DNA of 64,000 nucleotides from Owenia fusiformis (Eukaryota > Annelida > Polychaeta > Sabellida > Oweniidae). Within the stretch, counting starts at the first letter, position 1. Each line of letters opens with the position of its first letter. The notes beneath the pieces are model-generated. The model searched no databases and was not told where the DNA came from. It saw only the letters and a list, made by a program, of their open reading frames with translations. The stretch covers positions 4,741,375 to 4,805,374 of the forward strand of contig CAIIXF020000005.1 of assembly GCA_903813345.2 (NCBI GenBank), written 5' to 3'. The position numbers and the translations under genes were made by a program. Of the stretch, positions 1 through 9,800 are shown in pieces.

Positions 1-393
1 TTAACAGAGTCTGCTAAGTCGTATATATATATATAGCAGACGTAAAATGGGGCCAAGAATTGAGCCTTGGGGATCCCCACTGTTTATTTCATACGATTTA
101 GAGCATTGATTTTGAAAATTTTGAGATATATATGTACCGGCATTTCATGAAATGTCTGAATAGGTATCATCGATCCTTACTTTTTATTTTCTGTCTGTTC
201 GATATGAGGTCAGCAACTCTATAATACTATTACCTAATTCATAGGATTTTATGGAGCAACGTAAAATGTTGGACTGCGTCAAATGCACCTTCCACGTCTA
301 AGAAGATTCCAAGGTTTACGAGTTTAGAGTCAAAGTTCTCGGCTGACATATTTACAATAGAAAATAGTTGCTTCTCTGTATCGTGACCTTATC
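1..393 (-). mobile_element. Decayed non-LTR retrotransposon reverse transcriptase fragment
   Basis: Read on the minus strand, about 393 down to 252 translates as an open stretch ending in an RT core: LGIFLDVEGAFDAVQHF, the 'FLDxxxAFDxV' catalytic Asp block of LINE reverse transcriptases. A TGA follows after HKIL. In another frame, about 85 down to 1 encodes GDPQGSILGPILRLLY, the conserved '(V)PQGSxLGPxLF' RT block that follows in order. The two blocks are separated by a stop codon and a frame change, so the copy is dead. Their order and wording fit the jockey/CR1 type of non-LTR elements (family knowledge). The exact clade is not resolvable. The fragment runs off the left edge of the window. 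It probably lies in an upstream intron of the P450 gene, in antisense orientation. Confidence 0.8.
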
Positions 394-916
394 TTAATTG
401 CTTCATTTCATTCACGAGTTCACCGTTTCGTTCATTGAGTTTACTTCTTGAGTCGACCAATTCCGTATTAACACGTGGACTAGCATCGAGTTTTTTAAAA
501 TGTTGAAATCGTTTATTTGGAGATATTACGAACAAAACTGAAATGTTCGGTTGTTCAACGACTAAAGTATCTGTCGCTGGCAAGTGAAATCAGTTTCAAG
601 AGTTTAAGATTTAAAAAGTTATGACAACTTTTGTCATTTTTCACGTCTTTGTAAATGTAAACAAAGGAGGTTGGGGCCTTAAGGCTTTTTTATTATTCTA
701 TCGACAGAGATGTGTTTGGTGTCTATGGAAAGTAGAATCAATTCCCCAGAGCATGTGCCGTTCGAACTTGCTGTGAAACATAATCTCAAATTCCGTAGGA
801 CAAGGTCACCATTTTTCGTGAAATGGTATGATTTATTCCTTAATAATGTCAATGCGACCACTAATACGGAACGGTCTAAACGAGACCGTGTTTATTGGTA
901 CCATTTTCAATGTTAG
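394..916. other. Probable P450 intron, no recognised content
   Basis: No exon with convincing splice sites or P450 similarity was found here. Short open frames on both strands around 680-916 overlap each other and carry no motif. The stretch ends in the acceptor that opens the first visible P450 exon at 917. Confidence 0.4.
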
Positions 917-1070
917 GTTCCCAACATTGGATGACAGAAGCAACCTCCCATACGTTGATGCTTTCGTCTTGGAGACCCTGCGCTACACCTCAAGCCTCCC
1001 GTTTGCATTGCCACATAAAGCTACAATTGATACAACATTAGGAGGGTATTTTATTCCAAAGGATACCCAG
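917..1070 (+). CDS. P450 exon with ExxR motif
   Basis: The acceptor is ...caatgttag at 916. The exon opens with the third base of a split codon, then encodes FPTLDDRSNLPYVDAF and ETLR of helix K, and ends IPKDTQ at a consensus donor (CAG|gtacga). The following intron is phase 0. Confidence 0.85.
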
Positions 1071-2892
1071 GTACGAGGGTAATCAGGCTATCATTGCAGT
1101 TCAAAATGTATAGCCAACAAAGTATAGAGAAGGGTAGGGGTTCTTTAAGAATTGTCAACGTTTTAATTATTTTAAGGAAAGGCCAGTTGTGATTTGACCA
1201 AATCATTAGGATTCAATCTGACTTTACATCGTTGAGAGGAAACACCAAGTAATATCAAAATTGATTGGTGACATTTCGAGAATGTTGATGATTCAGCACT
1301 TTTATCATTTCCAAATGTGAAATTCAATGGTTCATGTGTAGGTGGAGCATTATCCAAATTTTCATATCATCTTATACACGATGAATGATTAGAAGGTTAA
1401 AGATCTTAATTTACAAGAAATGCATTTAATAGATAGAAATTTGGACATTTGCGTTCATTTCTGTTTGACAAACTCATTGTTGTAGCTTCAGATAGGTCAT
1501 ACATCCATAAATCACTACTTGTACTATATCAGATATTATTGTTATAACCATGCACATGCCAGGGCTGTTAAAGTTAAAGGAAAAAATAAATGAATGATCG
1601 GGAGAATCAACAGACAATTTATAAGTCAGATGACAAACTTTAAAGAATATTCCTTCATTCCATTAAATAAGTTCATAGTCTGGTAATATTAAATCTATTT
1701 ATTAGTGTTCATTGTCCCTTTTTAAAAATTTTATTTGACGCTGTTAGGGTTTAATGACGTAATAGTAGATTTACCTGTATTCATTTTAACTGTTTTCAAT
1801 TTAAAGGAGGAGGGAAATTAGCGCAACAGATTTTGCTGAAGTTAATTTATGTTTTATCCGTACCTATTGTTGACTTTCAATTAACCAATCAGAATTGAGT
1901 ATTCTAACTAAGGTAATAACAATACAATCGTGTGCTCCATAGATATGCTAAGCTAATAATAAATAGATGAAGATATCTTATTGAAACTTTGGGAATTGGG
2001 ATCTAGTTCACTCAGTCTCCTGTAAGGATAAAATGTGCCGAATCAGCACTTTATCAATTTAGCACTTTTTTAGTCATATAACGCCACCAATCATGTTTTA
2101 TGTTTTGGAGTTCCATGCAAGGATCTGAAGTCAGAATGAATGATAGTGACTTGCTCCAGTTTAGGCTTAACTCTTTTTATCGCGCTCTATGATTAGGTTT
2201 GGATGAATTTGTTTGGACTTCACCACGATGCTCGACACTTTGCTGATCCATGGGTGTTCAAACCAGAACGTTTCCTTGACGAGAATGGTGAAGTTATTCC
2301 AGTTGATCAACGGAAGATGTGAGATATTATACGCTCGTGTATAATTGTACTTATCATTACAGTGCCCACCATAAATAAATGACACCTGGATTTGCTGAAG
2401 TGAGGATTTCCCATGTTAAAAAGAAGAGAATTTTCAAGAGGCTATTCATCAGTGGATGATCATGAGAGTATACAAAATGTAACATATACACAACTTAAGG
2501 GATGTGTATCTAGCCATTATTGGAAAGTATGAAGTCTCAAATCACCATTTCCAGACCATGGTGATAGAAAATCCATGTGTCATTTATTTATGATGAGCAG
2601 TTTAAATACACTCGGTTAGCTTAGGTAGCCCACATCAATACGAGGCCGTAGAAAAGTAAAAGTAAACATTATCTGTTATAGGCTGATGCCATTTGGAGCA
2701 GGAAGACGTGTTTGTATCGGTGAACAGTTAGCACGTGCAAGATTGTTTCTCTTCTTTGCTGCAATGCTGCAGAAGTTCACATTTCTCCCACAAGAGGGCG
2801 ATGAATGTCCATCATGCGACCCAAGGGGATATACGGTTGGGCTTATATCACGTCCAAATAGTTATGAAGTGCGAGCAATTCTGCGTACTTGA
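917..2892 (+). CDS. Cytochrome P450, clan 2 type, C-terminal part (last three exons)
   Basis: This is a haem-thiolate monooxygenase, normally anchored in the endoplasmic reticulum and fed electrons by P450 reductase. Three exons join in frame: 917-1070, 2197-2318 and 2682-2892, separated by GT-AG introns of 1126 and 363 bp. Together they give 161 residues, about the last third of a roughly 500-residue P450. Exon 917-1070 has the K-helix ExxR motif (ETLR, Glu codon 972, Arg codon 981). Exon 2197-2318 has the PERF motif (2263-2274). Exon 2682-2892 has the haem loop FGAGRRVCIG with the axial Cys codon at 2713-2715, then TGA at 2890. The wording 'DRSNLPYVDAFVLETLR' and 'LMPFGAGRRVCIGEQLAR' fits clan 2 (CYP1/CYP2/CYP17-like). 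The substrate cannot be inferred. The N-terminal exons and membrane anchor lie left of the window. No damage is seen in the visible part, so it looks functional. Confidence 0.9.
2197..2318 (+). CDS. P450 exon with PERF motif
   Basis: It runs from VWMNLFGLHHDARHF to PERFLDENGEVIPVDQRK. The donor is AT|gtgaga, leaving two bases of a Met codon completed by the next exon. This is the meander region before the haem loop. Confidence 0.88.
2682..2892 (+). CDS. P450 terminal exon with haem-binding loop
   Basis: The first base completes the split Met codon. It encodes LMPFGAGRRVCIGEQLAR (invariant Cys codon 2713), helix L, and the C-terminal beta segment ending in AILRT and TGA. The open frame continues unbroken to the stop. 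Confidence 0.92.
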
Positions 2893-3028
2893 ATCCGTTA
2901 TGTGACGTTAAGACCTCGGTTAAGACTTTAAAACAATGGTTAAATGTATTAAATTGGAGAGTGGAGACAGTTAAATGATGCGTGTTTATAGATGTCCATG
3001 AAAACGATTCTATACTAATGTGAATCTA

Positions 3029-3034
3029 AATAAA
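3029..3034 (+). promoter_or_regulatory. Candidate poly(A) signal of the P450 gene
   Basis: An AATAAA lies about 137 nt past the P450 stop codon, a plausible 3' UTR length. It is supported by position only. Confidence 0.45.
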
Positions 3035-3832
3035 TCTGACGCTCCTTGGTTAAAGTTCTCAACGTATTTAAAAATATTCCCAAGATATTGCAAGTTGCAA
3101 GTAACTGTCTCATTGATTCGTCTGAAATAAGTATTTTTCTCTTTAACACCACATATCCTCCTGCAACTTCTCTCCGAAAATGATAGATTTCCACGGATCA
3201 TTACAAGAGAAATATCTTGTATCTGGTACTCCTCTCGATGCGAACGTGGTATGGTGTAGTTGAATACTTACGTTGGCATGATCACCACTGAGGGTAAAAT
3301 GTAACTCACTTTCAACGCAATATTTCCAATATGAATAAAGAATATGGCAATATTATTAAAAATTTGTAGTTTGTTCGTACATGTGGAATATCTTCGTTTA
3401 ATTCTTGAATCTATTGTTTTTATTGCATAGTTCAATGAAATGCCCGAGTGCTGTTGTTTTAATTGACTCGTTTCAATGTCAGCCCCAGAATGCACAAACT
3501 TAAAGGATATAACCGTGTTTTTTTTCAAAAAAATATAACAAAACACCGTCTTTGGTCAATTTAAACTTGGCATAAAGGAGCTATGAACTGATATGGAGCG
3601 GGGTGAAGTTGAATAAAAATAATTACAACTTTGTATTGTTGATCCATGCGTAGCTGAAAACGAATAGCTCAAAATAGCAGTAGCGCAACTTAGACGTGAT
3701 TGGCTGGTGAATGCACTGAATTGGGTTAAAGGTCACGTGTCGGGTATTCACACGTCCATTTTTACTGCAGTCATCAAGGAGGAAGGTTCTGTGTAGAAAA
3801 CTGTTGTCGTCAAATTTAACTTCAATTTTAAA
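3035..3832. promoter_or_regulatory. P450-nucleoplasmin intergenic region with candidate promoter motifs
   Basis: This 0.8 kb separates two genes on the same strand. Close to the nucleoplasmin start codon it has an inverted CCAAT box (ATTGG, 3699-3703) and a CACGTG E-box (3734-3739), 94-134 nt upstream of the ATG. Both are common in promoters of proliferation-linked genes. An in-frame TAG at 3794-3796 limits the coding start. No TATA box is convincing. The assignment is inference from motif and position. Confidence 0.35.
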
Positions 3833-3869
3833 ATGTATATGGGATTAGAAGCAAAGGAATACATCTGGG
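3833..3869 (+). CDS. Nucleoplasmin-like exon 1
   Basis: It encodes MYMGLEAKEYIW plus the first base of a Gly codon. The donor G|gtaagt is consensus. The next exon completes WGCEL, the first beta strand of the core. Confidence 0.85.
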
Positions 3870-6800
3870 GTAAGTGTTAGTTTACACGATGGTTTAAAGA
3901 AAATATGAAACAATTGATTGAATCATACACATGGAATATGGCGTGAAATTATTCCCAAAATTAGTTTACATGAAATCATTGCAAATTTTTCTTTAGGCTG
4001 CGAACTAACTGGCGAAAAGAAAGAAGTGAAATGGGATTTTGAGGAAGAAGACGACGACACAGAATTTCTTCAACACACCCTCTTCCTGAAGCATGTAAGT
4101 CCACTTATTATTATTATGAGATTCACTTGAAATTGATTTGATGGTCATCGAACAGAAGTCAATTGGATTGTGCATCTATTTATAAGTGCATTTTTCATTT
4201 ATAATTACTGCGTGGTCTATTCATTACTCACTACATCCCATTTCATTGTTTTATTTCGTCAGTAAAACCTAACCCTCTCTGCCATGTTATTTTCAAAAAG
4301 ATTAAGGTAACGCTTAAGTTAAGGTCAGGGTGCATGATGAAAAATTTTCTGCATTCCTCAATTGAGTCACATGTTATTTTTCAAACAAGAATCACTCCTT
4401 CCCCAAATTGTCTATATCTTCCAGTTTTGCACAAAGAGTGCACTTATGTGCCTAGAAAAGACTTGTGAGAAGAATGTTTTAATAAAGTGTATAAAAACAA
4501 GAAAATTCAGTGAAAAAATTTAGAAAATTTTCAGAAACTTTTTTCACTGAATTTTCTCGTTTTTTATATATTTTACAAAACAAATCTTCTCACAAGTCTT
4601 TTCTAGGCACAAAGATGCACTCTTTGTGCGAACCTGAAAGATATGAACAATGTGGGGAAGGAGTGATTCTTATTTGAAAAATAACATGTGACTCAATTGA
4701 GGGATGCAGAAAATTTCCCATCATGCACCCTGACCTTAATCAAAAGTACCAAAAAATGCCAGGCATATTTTTTTGACTAAGTCACAAGATTTTGTTTTCT
4801 GTTTTCCTTATATGCGAATGCATTTCCTGACTAAAGAGACATGTCAAAGAAAGCTTCACATTTAAGCGCTTTTTTTAATGCTGATTTGGAGGTGCATGGG
4901 TCCCTAAAGCTAGCATAGAGACAGTGAAGTGAGGATAAATTTTAAAAATTTCAAGGAGTAGGATTGCAATGGAGACACATTTGTAAGACTCCAAAATTTC
5001 CACAAGTCATCTTACCTTACCAAGGAACACCGAAGGAGCATTAAAATGTGTACATCATGCATTGTTAGAGTATAACAAAGCTCAAACCAAAGTAAATTCT
5101 AAATATTTCATGTCCACCATTCTGTTTGCTGGGACTATTTTCTAGTCCAAAATAATCCTCACTCATGTATCCATTGTTTACATTTAAAAAACATCATTTA
5201 TATATCTATAATGATTATTATACTGTTATATATAAAGTATACTAGTGATAATCCATGCCACTTGGTGAAGTCACAAAAACTTATATGAGGATTACAGGAA
5301 GTCTAGAAGTAGTTCCGGCAGGAAAAATGATGGACATGAAATATTTATCAGAAACTATGGTTTGAGCTTTATCATACTCTAACAATGCAAGAAGAGCACA
5401 TTTTCATGCTCCCTCAATGTTCCTTGGTAAGGTAAGATGATTTGTGGAAATTTTGTATTCTTGCAAATGTTTGACTGTTGCAAGGCTACTCCTTCAAACT
5501 TTCAAAAATTAGCCTAATTTCACAGTCTTAATGTTAGCTTTGGGGACCCATGCACCTCCAATTCATAGTTATAAAAAATGTGTTTAAAAGTGAAGTTTTC
5601 TTTGACATGTCTCTTAAGGTGCTATGGAACTTAACAGGAAATGACAAAACAGGAAGTGACAATTTTTTTTGCATTTTTAGATATTTTTTTAATAAAGATA
5701 ACAGAGTTCTGGTTTGACCTCCAGTCAATTTAACTATTCCACATATCATTTACATGACCAGGATCACAATGTGCATGGTCAGAATGACCCTAAACATGAT
5801 GAAATAACCTTTTTAGCCCTTTGAAAGTGTGACTGAAAAAAAGCTAAAAGTAGGAGCGTAGGGATAGTCACTGAACAGAATCTTTTGAATTTTTCAGAAA
5901 ATGTGCCCAATATATTGCTCTAAATGATACAATCTTTGAAAATTTGATATCATTCATAGAAAAAGAAAAAAAAATGAAAAAACTGATTTGAAAAGCGATC
6001 TATTTTCCTTTTTATGACCGCCATTTTTGTTTAAGACAATTTTCTAAAATTTCAAAGATTGTACTAGTTAGAGTATTATATTGGGCACATTTTCTGAAAA
6101 ATTCAAAAGATTCTGTTCAGTGACTATCCCTACGCTCCTACTTTTAGCTTTTTTTCAGTCACACTTTCAAAGGGCTAAAAAGGTTATTTCATCATGTTTA
6201 GGGTCATTCTGACCATACACATTGTGATCCTGGTCATGTAAATGATATGTGGAAATAGTTAAATTGACTGGAGGTCAAACCAGAACTCTGTTATTTTTAT
6301 TCAAAAAATATCTAAAAATGCAAAAAAAATTGTCACTTCCTGTTTTGTCATTTCCTGTTAACTTCCATAGCACCTTAAGTCAGGAAATGCATTCACATAT
6401 AAGGAAAACAGAATACAAAATCATGTGACTTAGTCAAAAATATATGGCTGCCATTTTTTGTACTTTTGATTAAGTTAACGGTTACCTTGAGGTCAGGGTG
6501 CATGATGGGAAATTTTCTGCATTCCTCAGTTGAGTCACATGTTATTTTTCAAACAAGAATCACTCCTTCCCCACATTGTCTATATCTTCCAGTTTTGCAC
6601 AAAGAGTGCACTTATGTGCCTAGAAAACACTTGTGAGAAGAATGTTTTGATGAAGTGTATAAAAAACCAGAAAATTCCGTGGAAAAATCAGAAAATTTTC
6701 AGAATTTTTTTCGCTGAATTTTCTCATTTTTATTATACATTTTATAAAACAAACCTTCTCACAAGGCTTTTCTAGGCACATAAGTGCACTCTTTGTGCAA

Positions 6801-9800
6801 ACTTGGAAGATGTAGACAATGTGGGGAAGGAGTTATTCTTGTTTGAAAAATAACATGTGACTCAATTGAGGAATGCCAAAAATTTCCCAACATGCACCCT
6901 GTCCCTAAGGTGCCATGGAAGTTAACAGGAAATGGTGAAACAGGAAGTGACAAAAAATTGCATTTTTAGACATTTTTTGAACAAAAATAACTGTTCTGGT
7001 TTGACCTCCAGTCAATTAAACTATTTCCACATATCATTTACATAACCAGGATCACAATATGCATGGTCAGAATGACCCTAAACATGATGAAATAACATTT
7101 TTAGCTCTTTGAAAGTGTGACTGAAAAAAAGCTAAAAGTAGGAGCTTGGGAAGGTCACTGAACAGAATCTTTTGAATTTTGCAGAAAATGTGCCCAATAT
7201 AATGCTCTAACTGATACAATCTTTGAAATTCTAGAAAGTTGTCTTAAACAAAAATGGTGGTCATAAAAAGGAAAATGGATCGCTTTTCAAATCATTTTTT
7301 TCATTTTTTTCTTTTTCAATGAATGATATCAAATTTTCAAAGATTGTATCATTTAGAGCAATATATTAGGCACATTTTCTGAAAAATTCGAAAGATTCTG
7401 TTAAGTGACCTTTCCAACCTCTTTCTTTTAGCTATTTTTCAGTTACATTTTCAGAGGGCTGAAAAGGTTATTTTATCATGTTTAGGGTCATTTTGACCAT
7501 AAACATTGTGTTCTTGGACCTGTAAATGGTATTTGGAACTAGTTGAATTGACTGGAGGTCAAAACAGAACTCTGTTATCTTTGTTCAAAAAATTTCACTT
7601 TTTGTCATTTCCTGTTAACTTCCATAGCTCCTTAACAGGGCTGAAATTCATTAAATTACAAGGGGGCATAGGGTTATTGCACAAAAAACTAAATAATCTG
7701 AAATATACGAATGTCATTTATGTACAGTATGAATATACTTTTCCATATATTATTGCACAATGCTCTCCTGATTTCTTATTTTTGGAGTTCTACTGACGAA
7801 ATAAAACAGTGAAATGGGCTCTAGCAAATATGATAAAAATGCATCCAACACAGTCATCAGTAAGGTAGATCCAAATAATTTGAGAATTTATGACTTCATA
7901 ATTGGAGTTAGGCCAGGGTGCATTTTGTAAATTCAAAGTAGTTCCAAACATTTAAAATTTGACTGCATATTATTTATCTCTTTAGGCTGCACTCGCCAGT
8001 GGGGCAAAGAAGGACGAACGCAACTTGGTTGTGGTTTCAACAAAAAACTTCGATGGAGAAGTCATCAACCAAACGTTGGTCTCTCTTTCGGTTGGTGTAC
8101 ACGAAATGTGCACACTGGACATTAGTTTCGGTCAGGAAACAATCGTCACCTTCAAGTTAGTAGAGGGAAGTGGACCCGTTCACCTCACTGGTCAACACAT
8201 GGTCGGTAAGTTCATACATACAGGGCGATTAATAATCGTTTTCCCACAGTGGGCCAAAATCGGTTTGGAACCAAGTTTTAGATATTGGAAAAGTCAGCGC
8301 ATGGGTGTGGTGCATAACATAGCAAAGAAATGATACAATGATGACTACTTTGATTTCATTTGATAAACCATGAAGCTGCATTTTCACTTTTCAATGATAA
8401 GTCATTTATTTATTTACATGGTGTCATGGTTGGCTGAGTAATCATTCCTTTTGCGCGTAATGGGCCCAAATAGGCTAGGAATCAGGTTTTAGACATTGCA
8501 AATGCAAAAACCGGTGCACGGGCCCAGGACCTATTGGAATGTGTGGTAGGTGTGAAGTAAACTGTTGAGGCTTCATACTCATATAATCATGCGCTAGATT
8601 ACGTTTCGTAACCCCCACATGGCCATTTCTCTGCACACAATTTATTTACACACTCTGCACACTCCATGCCATACATAGCTTTTTGTGGGTTTCGGACGAC
8701 GAACAACAGCTTGTGAGGGATTCTTTCTCGATGAATTGCAATGTAGTGGAGGGGTCTCGGAGGGGTGGTGTTGGTAAACACTTTACTCTTGAGATAGCTC
8801 CAAAGGAAAAGTCGCAAGAAGTAAATGAAATGATGCAGTCATCCCTGGTTTAACAATTTATTTGTTTGTTGCTTTTTTATACACAGTGTATACCTGGTTA
8901 GAAAATTTACTTACATGAATGGCAAGTACACACTTGCAATTGATAGGTACATGCACTTGTTGAATTTTGGTAAGATGTTTTGTGAGTAAACATGATTGAT
9001 AAACAAGCTGTGCATGTGATCGACAAGTAGTGCACGGGATCGACACGTAGCGCACGTGATCGACACGTAGCGCACGTGATCGACACTGAATGTATGTGAT
9101 ATTAGTGTACGAGATTAAGAAGAAATACTCGTAATCGACAAGTAGCACAGGCTGGTATCGAAAGATTTGTCCGCTGTGACGGAGCATGCTATTTTTCATA
9201 AAAACACTAATCTGCTTCACGATTTATTTTTTAACTCATATGTTTCGTTATCTCAAAGATAATTACTTACTCCATGCAATGGATATATCATTTGCGTGTA
9301 ACCTTCACTTCTGTTTGAAGTCCAATAACGCTAAGAGTAAAATCTATTGAAAACGGCGCCAGAGTATCAAACTCTAAAATGTACCATTTCTTTTTTAACT
9401 TTTTAATGGCATGATATAGTGACACGATAATATTAACATATGTTTTCAGTATAAATCTGAATGTATTAATGAGATATTAATGCATTGGGTCTTTTTAATT
9501 TTTTTATAAAAAATAATATTAATATTTTTTGTCCGCTGTGACGGAGCATTTTCACAGTTCACATTTGCAAATGGTCCGTCACAGCGGACAAAAAAATTAA
9601 ACATTATTTTTTATAAAAGAATTTAAGACCAAATACATCAACATCTCATTTATACCTTCATAGTTATGCTGAAACCATGTATAAATATTATCGTGTCACT
9701 ATATCGTGCCATTGGTTAGAAAGTTTTAAATGGTACATTTTGAAGTATGATACTCCGGCGCCATTTTCAATAGCTTTTCTTCCCAGCGTAATTAGACTTC

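Larger units (their letters stand above)
4319..7635. repeat. Nested stack of TTAA-flanked palindromic elements in intron 2
   Basis: Nearly all of nucleoplasmin intron 2 is built from inverted repeats. Each unit is its own near-palindrome bounded by TTAA or a one-base variant. The order is A (4319-4739), left half of D (4736-4835), C (4832-5617), B (5614-6378), right half of D (6375-6473), a second A (6487-6908) and a second, inverted B (6905-7635). Neighbours share their TTAA. Termini are A: AGGTCAGGGTGCATGATG; B: GGTGCTATGGAA followed by TTAACAGGAAATGA; C: AGAGACATGTC; D: TCAAAAGTACC. TTAA duplication is the hallmark of piggyBac-type transposition (family knowledge), so these are probably non-autonomous TTAA-specific foldback elements. 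No transposase is visible. Confidence 0.85.
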
